The position numbers and the translations under genes are program-made. The notes below the pieces were generated by a model, which was not told where the DNA came from, did no database searches, and was given only the letters and a program-made list of their open reading frames with translations. 60,364 nt of DNA from JANMEX01 sp031423755 (GTDB lineage: Bacteria; Pseudomonadota; Alphaproteobacteria; Rhizobiales; Rhizobiaceae), in contig JANPGC010000149.1 of the NCBI GenBank assembly GCA_031423755.1, positions 1 to 60,364 of the forward strand, written 5' to 3'. Within the stretch, counting starts at the first letter, position 1, and the number at the start of each line of letters is the position of its first letter. This document shows positions 26,125-33,636 of the stretch, one piece after another.

Positions 26125-26312
26125 AAGTCCTGCAGATCATTGCTGGAGTTCTCCTGCTGCTTCCCGGCATATGCAGCGCAGGCGCAATGATCCTCTTCCT
26201 GCCGCAGATGGCGAACTCCGGCATGGGATTTCTTGTGCCGTTCTGGATTGCCGGTTTCGCCCTTTCCGCACTCGGCATCGGACTCATCCGTAACGCAAGG
26301 AACCGCCCGTGA
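26121..26312 (+). CDS. Tandem paralogue 4: small membrane protein with LPGIC motif (63 aa)
   Basis: It opens MKVLQIIAGVLLLLPGICS, with Cys18. The loop is short (LPQMANSGMG), followed by a second helix VPFWIAGFALSALGIGLI and the basic end RNARNRP. The start overlaps paralogue 3 (ATGA) and the stop overlaps the GTG start of paralogue 5 (GTGA). Confidence 0.75.
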   Translation: MKVLQIIAGVLLLLPGICSAGAMILFLPQMANSGMGFLVPFWIAGFALSALGIGLIRNARNRP

Positions 26313-26545
26313 AGGCGCTTCAAATCATCTTCGGGCTGATATTTCTGCTGCCGGGCATCTGTAGCATTCGTGTCATGTTTGACATTCCTCCATTGGACCC
26401 ATTCTTTGGAATTGCGATGCTTTTCTGGCTTCCCTCTTTTGCCATAAGCGGCTTCGGCGTCTGGTTGTTGTGGTCAGTTCGCCGTGGCATCGCGGACGGA
26501 TCGCGGCGGGCAGTGACTGAATCAAATACGGAAAGTAATCAATGA
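26309..26545 (+). CDS. Tandem paralogue 5: small membrane protein with LPGIC motif (78 aa)
   Basis: GTG start at 26309. It opens MKALQIIFGLIFLLPGICS, with Cys18, a loop (DIPPLDPFFG), a second helix (MLFWLPSFAISGFGVWLLW), then a longer hydrophilic tail (RRGIADGSRRAVTESNTES). Its stop overlaps the radical SAM gene start (ATGA at 26542-26545), tying the paralogue array to that enzyme in translation. Confidence 0.75.
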   Translation: MKALQIIFGLIFLLPGICSIRVMFDIPPLDPFFGIAMLFWLPSFAISGFGVWLLWSVRRGIADGSRRAVTESNTESNQ

Positions 26546-27954
26546 ACGCCCACGCCCCGCGCAAATCCAAGCCCTATCTGTTCCACGGCCAGACCCAGTC
26601 GATGTGCGAGACCTGTCTCAAGCTGGTGCCTGCAAAAATCCTGATCTCCGGCGATGACGTCTTCTTCGAGAAGCGCTGCCGCGAGCATGGGGTGCAGAAG
26701 ACGCTGATTTCCAACGACGCGGCCTATTATCTGGCGCAGCTGTCATGGCTGAAGCCGGGCGACCGGCCGCTCGATGTGCAGACACGCACCGATTACGGCT
26801 GCCCCTATGACTGCGGCCTTTGCCCGGACCATGAGCAGCATTCCTGCCTTGCGATCATCGAGGTCAACGAGGCGTGCAACCTGACCTGCCCGGTGTGCTT
26901 TGCCGATTCCAGCCAGAAATCAACCAAGCATCAGGACCTTCAAACTATCGGCCGCATGATGGACGCGCTGGTGAAGTCCGAGGGCGAGCCAGACCTGTTG
27001 CAACTGTCCGGCGGCGAGCCGACCATCCATCCGGACGTTGTGCGCATCATCGACATGGCACGCGAGCGGCCGATCCGCCACCTGATGATCAACACCAACG
27101 GCCTGCGCATCGCCTCAGACCCGGCCTTCGTCGCCGAACTTGCGGCGCGCAAGAAGGGGCTGGAAATCTACCTCCAGTTCGACTCGCTCAACCCCGACGC
27201 CATCCGCAATCTGCGTGGCGCGGACCTGTCGAAAATCCGCCGCAAGGCGCTCGATGCGCTCGAAGCCAACGGCATTTCGACGACGCTGGTCTGCACCGTC
27301 AAGAAAGGCGTCAACAACCATGAGATGAAGGCGATCATCGACCACGCGCTGGAGTTCAAATGCGTGCGCGGCGTCACCTTCCAGCCATTGCAAGACACAG
27401 GCCGCAACGAAGGCTTCGACCCGAAGAAAAACCGCGTCCTGCTCTCCGAAATCCGCCGCCGCATCGTCGATGAGTCGGGCATTTTCGGCGAGGCGGACAT
27501 GATCCCGCTGCCATGCAACCCAACCTCCATCTCCATCGGCTATGGCATCCGCGCCGGCAAGACCGTCGTGCCGGTCACCGCCATGATCCCAAAGACGGAA
27601 ATCATCCGCGACGTGCCGAACGCGGTGAATTTCGAGCGGTATCCGATGCTCAAGGAAAAAATCTTCGACCTGTTTTCGCTCTCGACCATCGAGCCGAATG
27701 TCTCATCACGCCTCGGCGACCTTTTATGCTGCCTGCCACAGGTGCCGGTGCCGGATGGATTGACCTACGAAAACATCTTCCGCGTCGTCATCATCGACTT
27801 CATGGACCGCTTCAACTTCTGCGTCGGCAACGTCAAACGCTCATGCACCCATTTTGTGACGCCAAACGGCCAGATTATCCCGTTCGAGACGTATAATTTG
27901 CTGTACCGGGACGGGAGCGTGGAGCGGTTTCGGGCGCAGATTGCGGCTGTGTGA
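26542..27954 (+). CDS. Radical SAM protein with extra cysteine clusters, tetraether-synthase (Tes)-like
   Basis: 470 residues. The radical SAM cluster motif CNLTCPVC (Cys112, 116, 119) is followed by the SAM-binding GGEP at 157-160. Further cysteines lie before it: C22xxC25...C46REHG, resembling a small metal-binding finger, and C87PYDCGLC94. More occur near the C-terminus (DLLCCLPQ, NFCVGNVKRSC). This pattern resembles MJ0619/Tes-type enzymes, which carry auxiliary iron-sulfur clusters and in archaea join lipid chains; that assignment is by recall of motifs, not alignment. It ends the Lgt-like/small-protein operon, which supports a membrane-lipid or membrane-protein substrate. The reaction in this organism is unknown. 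Confidence 0.85.
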   Translation: MNAHAPRKSKPYLFHGQTQSMCETCLKLVPAKILISGDDVFFEKRCREHGVQKTLISNDAAYYLAQLSWLKPGDRPLDVQTRTDYGCPYDCGLCPDHEQHSCLAIIEVNEACNLTCPVCFADSSQKSTKHQDLQTIGRMMDALVKSEGEPDLLQLSGGEPTIHPDVVRIIDMARERPIRHLMINTNGLRIASDPAFVAELAARKKGLEIYLQFDSLNPDAIRNLRGADLSKIRRKALDALEANGISTTLVCTVKKGVNNHEMKAIIDHALEFKCVRGVTFQPLQDTGRNEGFDPKKNRVLLSEIRRRIVDESGIFGEADMIPLPCNPTSISIGYGIRAGKTVVPVTAMIPKTEIIRDVPNAVNFERYPMLKEKIFDLFSLSTIEPNVSSRLGDLLCCLPQVPVPDGLTYENIFRVVIIDFMDRFNFCVGNVKRSCTHFVTPNGQIIPFETYNLLYRDGSVERFRAQIAAV

Positions 27955-27969
27955 GGCGCGCAATTTCGA

Positions 27970-28368
27970 TTAAACCGCGCTCTCCAGATCTGTCCGCGCA
28001 AAATCATTGCCCTTAAACAGGATTGGCACGCGCAGCACCTTGGCAAGCGCATAGGAGTAGCAATCCCCCATATTCAACGCGGCGGGATTGCGTCCCTTTC
28101 CGAATCGGTCAAACGCCGTAATCGCCGCTTCGCCGATCTCAGGCGTGATCGAGCCGACCACAATCTGCGCCTCCATGAGCAAATCTCCGGTCAACACCCG
28201 CGCATCGCTGACACTGCACGACTGCTCACGGGCCACCGCTGCGACCGTCTCAAAAACTGACGTAGGCGAGGTGACATGCCCGCCAGCGCTTCCAAGAGCG
28301 TCAAGGAAAAGGGCTGCTTCCGGCTCATCCAATAAAATGGCAACCAGCGCCGATGCGTCGACGACCAT
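27970..28368 (-). CDS. vapC: PIN-domain toxin, VapC family
   Basis: A 132-residue PIN-domain ribonuclease. Acidic metal-binding residues are visible in MVVDASALVAILLDEPE (Asp4 and the following Glu), in VFETVAAVA (Glu) and in NMGDCYSYALAK (Asp), with a final LLFKGNDFARTDL-like segment. Its start overlaps the stop of the upstream antitoxin gene (TAATG on the minus strand), the usual toxin-antitoxin layout. VapC toxins cleave tRNA or rRNA; the target here is unknown. It is convergent with the radical SAM gene. Confidence 0.9.
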   Translation of the reverse strand: MVVDASALVAILLDEPEAALFLDALGSAGGHVTSPTSVFETVAAVAREQSCSVSDARVLTGDLLMEAQIVVGSITPEIGEAAITAFDRFGKGRNPAALNMGDCYSYALAKVLRVPILFKGNDFARTDLESAV

Positions 28369-28610
28369 TACAGATCACCCGACAATTCATCAAAAAACGC
28401 CTTGTCGGCAACCAAGCCGGTCTTGCCATAAGCGGCCACCCGCGCCTGAATTTTCTTGACACGCGCTGATAGCGTGTTCGTCTTCGGCTCTGTCCGCGCC
28501 AGCTCATTCACCGCAGAGATGCGGATTGCCTCGGTCAGGCTTACGCCAAGTCGCTCAGCGAGTTTGCGCACGGCTCGGTCGGTGGAAGGTTCGCGCAGGT
28601 GGATGGCCAT
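28368..28610 (-). CDS. vapB: VapB-type antitoxin
   Basis: 80 residues. The N-terminal DNA-binding part (MAIHLREPSTDRAVRKLAERLGVSLTEAIRISA) fits the short PSK/Rv0623-type transcription-factor fold of VapB antitoxins. The C-terminal part (KKIQARVAAYGKTGLVADKAFFDELSGDL) would wrap the toxin. It is immediately upstream of vapC. The family predicts autorepression of the operon by the complex. Confidence 0.88.
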   Translation of the reverse strand: MAIHLREPSTDRAVRKLAERLGVSLTEAIRISAVNELARTEPKTNTLSARVKKIQARVAAYGKTGLVADKAFFDELSGDL

Positions 28611-28644
28611 TTTGAACTTCTGCTCTTTCTATCCATCTACACAC

Positions 28645-28673
28645 ACAATATAGCAGTATAGACAAAAGGTCAA
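28645..28673 (-). promoter_or_regulatory. Candidate vapBC promoter
   Basis: Read on the minus strand: TTGACC (28673-28668), 17-bp spacer, TATTGT (28650-28645), about 35 bp before the vapB start. The spacer has a symmetrical A+T-rich CTATACTGCTATA stretch that could be the VapB operator. This is the only clearly A+T-rich stretch in the gap 28611-28778. Confidence 0.45.
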
Positions 28674-28778
28674 CCCACCCCATGAACCGCACATGAACGC
28701 CCGGTTCAGCATCCGCTCAGCTTGACCCTGCCAAATTGTCTCCAACAGCGGACAATCCGCTTGTGTCTGGAGGTCATC

Positions 28779-29453
28779 ATGATCACGATTTACGGCAACA
28801 GCTACAACAACGCCATTTACGGCACCGACTTCACCTTCCTGCAGAACGTCCGCATTTTCGCGGGCGCTGGCGCTGACACAGTCGTCGGTACTTCGCTCAA
28901 CGACTATCTCTATGGCGATGCCGGAAATGATTACCTTTCGGGCGGCGCAGGCAATGACTGGATGTCCGGCGGCACCGGCAACGACCGTCTTTATGGCGGC
29001 ACAGGGCTTGATACGCTCTATGGCGGCTCCGGCGCAGACCTTCTCGACGGCGGCGACGGCAATGATTATCTGAACGGCGGCACCGAATATGACACGATCT
29101 ACGGCGGCCTCGGCAACGACACGCTGGTCGGCGATCAGGGGAATGATTACCTCAGCGGTGGCTCGGGCAATGACGCGCTCTATGGCGGCACCGGCAATGA
29201 CACGCTGATCGGCGGCGCAGGCTACGACACATTCGTCTTCGCCGACGGCTACGGCAGCGACGTCATCAACGATTTCACCTTCGGCCAGGACAAGATCAAA
29301 CTCGATGTTGCCAGCGTTTGGGACTTCGGCGACGTCCTGTGGGATGCATGGCAGGTGGGCGCCGATACGGTGCTCGATTTCGGTTACGACCATCTGACGA
29401 TCCGCAACGTGGATGCGGACCTGCTGATCCCGTCGGACTTCATCATCGTTTAA
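28779..29453 (+). CDS. Small RTX (hemolysin-type calcium-binding repeat) protein
   Basis: 224 residues. Residues about 30-150 are tandem nonapeptides of the GGxGxDxLx type (for example GGAGNDWMS, GGTGNDRLY, GGSGADLLD, GGDGNDYLN, GGTGNDTLI), which bind Ca2+ in a beta-roll. The C-terminal region (FVFADGYGSDVINDFTFGQDKIKL) resembles the usual secretion end of RTX proteins. There is no signal peptide and no type I secretion genes nearby, so export would rely on an unlinked system. ATG 28779 follows CTGGAGGTCATC. No catalytic domain is present, so it is repeat plus secretion signal only. Confidence 0.9.
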   Translation: MITIYGNSYNNAIYGTDFTFLQNVRIFAGAGADTVVGTSLNDYLYGDAGNDYLSGGAGNDWMSGGTGNDRLYGGTGLDTLYGGSGADLLDGGDGNDYLNGGTEYDTIYGGLGNDTLVGDQGNDYLSGGSGNDALYGGTGNDTLIGGAGYDTFVFADGYGSDVINDFTFGQDKIKLDVASVWDFGDVLWDAWQVGADTVLDFGYDHLTIRNVDADLLIPSDFIIV

Positions 29454-29465
29454 CAATTCCCTGCG

Positions 29466-29502
29466 GCGGCGCTTTTACCGGTCAGTGCGGTTAAAGCGCC
29501 GC
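29466..29502 (+). terminator. Stem-loop after RTX gene, probable terminator
   Basis: GCGGCGCTTTTACCG (29466-29480) pairs with CGGTTAAAGCGCCGC (29488-29502), giving 14 pairs with one T-T mismatch and a 7-nt loop. It starts 13 bp after the RTX stop. The downstream sequence has only scattered Ts, so termination strength is uncertain. Confidence 0.6.
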
Positions 29503-29637
29503 TGGTCTGTCTTTGAACGTGAAGTCTTAAATCGCGCGTTTTTCTGGACTTGATGTTGGCAAGCCGCTAAACTGGGAAATCATCGGAACTGTCCGCGTTG
29601 TGGTGAAGCAACTGGCTCCGGCGAAAGCGACACCAAG

Positions 29638-30252
29638 ATGCAATTGTTTGAAACCGGCTTCGCCCGGGTGCGGCGCTTTGCAATCGACGGTCACTCCGGC
29701 CTTCAGGGCCGGATCAGCCCGGAATGGGCGCGCCGCCTGTTCTTTCTGGATTTTCTGGTCTTCCCGCTGGCAATTTTCCTCTGTCTTGCCGCAGCTGCGC
29801 GAAATGAAGCCAGCGTATCCTATTTGATACTGGTCACGCTGTTCTGCCTCGGCTATGCCGCATGGACGCTTGTCGAATATCTGATGCACCGCTTCGTGTT
29901 TCACCATGTTCCGGTCTTCACAGCCATGCACCTCGCCCATCACGAATCTCCGCATGAGCTGCTTGGGACCCCGACAATCGTGACATTGGCTGCATTTGGC
30001 GTGCTTGTCTTCAGGCCGGCCCATGATGTTGCTGGCCTCGAACACGCGTGCGCCCTCACCGCAGGCATGATGAGCGGCTATCTTGCCTATGTCAGCATCC
30101 ACTACACCGTTCACAACACCGGCAGCTTCGGTGTGCCCTCGCTGAAACGCCTGATCCGCCTGCACGCAATCCACCACCACGACATCCACCACAATTTCGG
30201 CGTGACCACGGGATTTTGGGACCGGGTGTTCGGCACATTGGCGCGGCGCTGA
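29638..30252 (+). CDS. Sterol desaturase / fatty acid hydroxylase family membrane protein
   Basis: 204 residues, about four membrane helices and the histidine clusters of a di-iron integral membrane oxygenase: HRFVFHH, HLAHHESPHE, HYTVHN and HAIHHHDIHHNFG. The family hydroxylates or desaturates lipids such as fatty acids, sterols or carotenoids; the substrate is not evident. The start ATG at 29638 has only a weak site (ACACCAAG). It stands alone between the RTX protein and typA. Confidence 0.9.
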   Translation: MQLFETGFARVRRFAIDGHSGLQGRISPEWARRLFFLDFLVFPLAIFLCLAAAARNEASVSYLILVTLFCLGYAAWTLVEYLMHRFVFHHVPVFTAMHLAHHESPHELLGTPTIVTLAAFGVLVFRPAHDVAGLEHACALTAGMMSGYLAYVSIHYTVHNTGSFGVPSLKRLIRLHAIHHHDIHHNFGVTTGFWDRVFGTLARR

Positions 30253-30386
30253 ACAGGCCGAAATTGCACCTGACTTGTGATTCGGCCTTTGCTCTTCCGT
30301 TTGTCGCATTTCTCCTGTAAGAGCGCGCCAACCGAAAACGGCGTCCCGCACTTGGTGATGCCCATCAACCTCCCGAGTCTTGATTT

Positions 30387-32210
30387 ATGAAAATCCGCAA
30401 CATCGCGATCATCGCGCACGTTGACCATGGCAAAACGACCCTCGTCGACAAGCTCCTGCAGCAGTCCGGCGCGTTCCGCGACAACCAGCGCGTTGCTGAA
30501 CGCGTCATGGACTCAAACGATCTGGAAAAAGAGCGCGGCATTACAATCCTTGCCAAGGCGACGTCTGTCGTCTGGGACAACACCCGCATCAACATTGTTG
30601 ACACGCCGGGCCATGCCGACTTTGGCGGCGAAGTTGAACGTATTTTGTCCATGGTCGATGGCGTCATCGTTCTCGTTGACGCGGCCGAAGGCCCGATGCC
30701 GCAGACCAAGTTTGTGGTTGGCAAGGCGCTGAAGCTTGGCCTCAAGCCCATCGTCGCCATCAACAAGGTGGACCGCCCGGATTCGCGCGTCACCGAGGTG
30801 GTCAACGAAGTGTTCGACCTGTTCGCCGCGCTTGACGCCAATGACGACCAGCTTGATTTCCCGCTGCTTTATGGTTCAGGCCGCAATGGCTGGATGGCCA
30901 ACGAACCGGATGGCCGTCAGGACGAAGGCATGAAGGCGCTGTTCGAGCTGGTTCTCAAGCATGTGCCGGAGCCGACCGTTGCACCCGGCCCGTTCACGAT
31001 GATTGGTACCATTCTCGAGGCCAATCCATTCCTTGGCCGCATCATCACCGGCCGCATTCACTCCGGCTCGATCAAGCCGACGCAGCAGTTCAAGGTCATC
31101 GGCCAGGACGGCAAGCTGATCGAACAGGGTCGCGTCTCGAAAATTCTCGCCTTCCGCGGCATTGAGCGCACCGCCATCGACGAAGGCTTCGCGGGCGACA
31201 TCGTCGCCATCGCGGGTCTTTCCAAGGGCACGGTCGCAGACACGTTCTGCGCCATGGAAGTCACCGAGCCAATGAAGGCGCAGCCGATCGACCCGCCAAC
31301 GGTCACCATGTCCTTCCTCGTCAACGATTCGCCGCTCGCAGGTACCGAAGGCGACAAGGTCACCAGCCGCGTCATCCGTGACCGCCTGATGCGCGAGGCC
31401 GAAGGCAATGTCGCGCTGAAGATCGAGGAAGCCGAGGACAAGGACTCGTTCTACGTGTCGGGCCGTGGCGAATTGCAGCTGGCTGTGTTGATCGAAACCA
31501 TGCGCCGCGAAGGCTTTGAACTCGCCGTCTCGCGTCCCCGCGTCGTCTACCAGAAGGACGAGACCACCGGTGAATTGCTCGAGCCCGTCGAAGAAGTCGT
31601 CATCGACGTCGATGAGGAGCATTCCGGCGTCGTCGTGCAGAAGATGAACGAGCGCAAGGCCGAAATGGTTGAACTGCGCCCCTCCGGCGGCAATCGCCAA
31701 CGTCTGGTGTTCTACGCCCCGACCCGCGGCCTGATCGGCTACCAGTCGGAACTCTTGACCGACACGCGCGGCACAGCGGTGATGAACCGTTTGTTCCATG
31801 CCTACATGCCCTACAAAGGCGATATCGCCGGCCGCTCCAACGGCGTGCTGATTTCCACCGACTCCGGCGAAGCCGTCGCGTTCGCCATGTGGAACCTTGA
31901 AGATCGCGGCCCGATGATCATCGAGCCGGGCGAAAAGGTCTATCAGGGCATGATCATCGGCATCCATACCCGAGACAATGACCTTGAGGTCAACGTCTTG
32001 AAGGGCAAGAAGCTGACCAACATCCGCTCGGTCAACAAGGACGAAGCCGTCAAGCTGACCCCGCCGATCAGAATGACGCTTGAGCGCGCGCTGGCCTGGA
32101 TTCAGGACGATGAGCTGATGGAAGTCACGCCAAAGTGCATTCGTCTGCGCAAGATCTACCTCGACCCGAACGACCGCAAACGCGCGGAAAAGTCGGCGAA
32201 GGTGGCTTGA
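30387..32210 (+). CDS. typA: Ribosome-associated GTPase TypA/BipA
   Basis: Translational GTPase involved in ribosome assembly and stress adaptation, 607 residues. G1 AHVDHGKTTL, switch I region ERGITI, G3 DTPGHADFGGEV, G4 NKVD. These are followed by domains II, III (SFYVSGRGELQLAVLIE), V and the TypA-specific C-terminal domain (RGLIGYQSELLTDTRG; KKLTNIRSVNKDEAVKLTPP). ATG 30387. A strong bidirectional terminator follows. Confidence 0.97.
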   Translation: MKIRNIAIIAHVDHGKTTLVDKLLQQSGAFRDNQRVAERVMDSNDLEKERGITILAKATSVVWDNTRINIVDTPGHADFGGEVERILSMVDGVIVLVDAAEGPMPQTKFVVGKALKLGLKPIVAINKVDRPDSRVTEVVNEVFDLFAALDANDDQLDFPLLYGSGRNGWMANEPDGRQDEGMKALFELVLKHVPEPTVAPGPFTMIGTILEANPFLGRIITGRIHSGSIKPTQQFKVIGQDGKLIEQGRVSKILAFRGIERTAIDEGFAGDIVAIAGLSKGTVADTFCAMEVTEPMKAQPIDPPTVTMSFLVNDSPLAGTEGDKVTSRVIRDRLMREAEGNVALKIEEAEDKDSFYVSGRGELQLAVLIETMRREGFELAVSRPRVVYQKDETTGELLEPVEEVVIDVDEEHSGVVVQKMNERKAEMVELRPSGGNRQRLVFYAPTRGLIGYQSELLTDTRGTAVMNRLFHAYMPYKGDIAGRSNGVLISTDSGEAVAFAMWNLEDRGPMIIEPGEKVYQGMIIGIHTRDNDLEVNVLKGKKLTNIRSVNKDEAVKLTPPIRMTLERALAWIQDDELMEVTPKCIRLRKIYLDPNDRKRAEKSAKVA

Positions 32211-32232
32211 TAGCTTGAACTGAAAACAAAAA

Positions 32233-32263
32233 AGCCCGCCGGATCGCTCCGGCGGGCTTTTTG
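32233..32263. terminator. Bidirectional rho-independent terminator between typA and the GST gene
   Basis: Stem AGCCCGCCGGA / TCCGGCGGGCT (11 bp, 32233-32243 and 32248-32258) with a TCGC loop, flanked by an A-run on the left (from 32228) and a T-run on the right. It serves the convergent typA (plus) and GST (minus) genes. Confidence 0.9.
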
Positions 32264-32280
32264 TTGGCCAAGCCTGAATG

Positions 32281-32979
32281 TCAGGCTGGAATCCCCAGCC
32301 CCTTCACGACCGCCGGCCGAGCCACGAACGCCTCCAGCACCCGCTTCACATTCGCAAAATTCTCAAACCCGACCAGTTCGCCTGCTCCATAGAAACCGAT
32401 AAGATTGCGTACCCACGGGAAAATCGCGATGTCGGCAATCGTGTAGTCCTTGTCCATCACCCAGTCCCGCCCCTCGAGCCGCTGGTTCAGCACACCCAAA
32501 AGCCGTTTGGATTCATTGACATAGCGCTCCAGCGGGCGCTTGTCCTCGTAGTCCTTGCCGGCGAATTTGTGGAAGAAGCCGAGCTGGCCAAACATCGGTC
32601 CGATGCCACCCATCTGGAACATCACCCACTGGATTGTCTCATAGCGGCCAGCCGCGTCCTTGGGCATCAGTTTGCCGGTTTTTTCAGCCAGATAAATCAG
32701 GATCGCCCCGGATTCAAACAGTGGCAGCGCGTTACCGTCCGGCCCGTTCGGGTCAATGATTGCCGGAATCTTGTTGTTCGGGCTAACCGACAGGAACTCC
32801 GGCGTCATCTGGACGTTGGTGCCGAACGACACCAGGTGCGGCTCATAAGGCAATCCGAGCTCTTCAAGCGCGATTGAGACCTTAACGCCGTTCGGCGTCG
32901 GCAGCGAATAAAGCTGAATGCGGTCCGGGTGCGCCGCTGGCCATTTCTTGGTGATTGCAAGGCTGGAGAGGTCGGCCAT
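32281..32979 (-). CDS. Glutathione S-transferase family protein, YghU-like
   Basis: 232 residues. An N-terminal thioredoxin-like domain (IQLYSLPTPNGVKVSIALEELGLPYE, NKIPAIIDP, LFESGAILIYLAEKTG) and an all-helical C-terminal domain (DWVMDKDYTIADIAIFPWVR) fit the Nu-class/YghU group, in which two glutathiones are bound and disulfide-reductase activity is known. The start is ATG 32979 (MADLSSLAITKKWP) with AGGA upstream; the frame to 33021 is rejected. Confidence 0.9.
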   Translation of the reverse strand: MADLSSLAITKKWPAAHPDRIQLYSLPTPNGVKVSIALEELGLPYEPHLVSFGTNVQMTPEFLSVSPNNKIPAIIDPNGPDGNALPLFESGAILIYLAEKTGKLMPKDAAGRYETIQWVMFQMGGIGPMFGQLGFFHKFAGKDYEDKRPLERYVNESKRLLGVLNQRLEGRDWVMDKDYTIADIAIFPWVRNLIGFYGAGELVGFENFANVKRVLEAFVARPAVVKGLGIPA

Positions 32980-33126
32980 GTGGAAATCCTTTGTCCCTGA
33001 TAAGGCTTCACAGTTAGGCATGACTTATCTGCGATCAAGTCTGACAGACTGTTGAAAACAATTTTCATTGCAACGTCCAATCAGCCCATTGCGCGAATCT
33101 TGGTGCGGGGCCATGGTTAACAAATC

Positions 33127-33633
33127 ATGACCACGCTCGCAGTCGACATTCGCCCCGCACAAAAACAGGATGCCAGCGCCATCGCTGATATCCACGCTGC
33201 CGCATGGGCCAATGCCTACACCGGCATCATCCCGCACAAGACGCTGCGCGGCATGATTGCGCGGCGCAGCGAGAGTTGGTGGATGAATGCGCTTGGCAAC
33301 TCCAACGCCATTCTCGTCGCCGAAGTCGGCGGCAAGCTCGCAGGCTACGCCACGCTCGGCCGCAACCGCACCCGCGCGCTGGCGCAGCAAGGCGAAATCT
33401 ACGAACTCTACATGCGCCCGGAATATCAGGGCCTTGGCTTCGGCGGCCGCCTGTTCGCTGCCGCCCGCGCCCGCATAAGCGATTTCGGCCTCAAGGGCAT
33501 GGTCGTCTGGGCGCTGGAAGAAAACGCCAGAGCACTCGGCTTTTATGAGGCGCTCGGCGGGGCCGATGTCGCAGAAGGCACGGAGTGCTTTGAAGGCCGC
33601 AACCTGCGTAAGATCGCCTACGTCTGGAACTGA
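33127..33633 (+). CDS. GNAT family N-acetyltransferase
   Basis: 168 residues with the GNAT fold: IRPAQKQDASAIADIHAAAWANAYTGI at the start, AKTRALAQQ-type beta strands, and the acetyl-CoA pyrophosphate loop RPEYQGLGFGGRLF (about residue 101), then ALGFYEALGG. It resembles RimI/PhnO-like small acetyltransferases; the acceptor is unknown. A GTTAAC palindrome precedes the ATG directly, with no clear Shine-Dalgarno sequence. Confidence 0.9.
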   Translation: MTTLAVDIRPAQKQDASAIADIHAAAWANAYTGIIPHKTLRGMIARRSESWWMNALGNSNAILVAEVGGKLAGYATLGRNRTRALAQQGEIYELYMRPEYQGLGFGGRLFAAARARISDFGLKGMVVWALEENARALGFYEALGGADVAEGTECFEGRNLRKIAYVWN

Positions 33634-33636
33634 ACT

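Noticed and set aside
25249..26545. LPG(L/V/I)C motif as a lipobox in the small proteins
   Set aside because: The residue before Cys is Leu, Val or Ile, and Gly-Pro precede it; lipoboxes need Gly/Ala/Ser there and the motif lies inside the helix.
28860..29230. Regular short direct repeats resembling a CRISPR or satellite
   Set aside because: They are in-frame RTX nonapeptide codons with varied sequence, not identical repeats with spacers.
30876..31967. 363-codon open frame antisense to typA
   Set aside because: Third-position G+C bias of typA produces it; composition and motifs are not protein-like and typA is intact.
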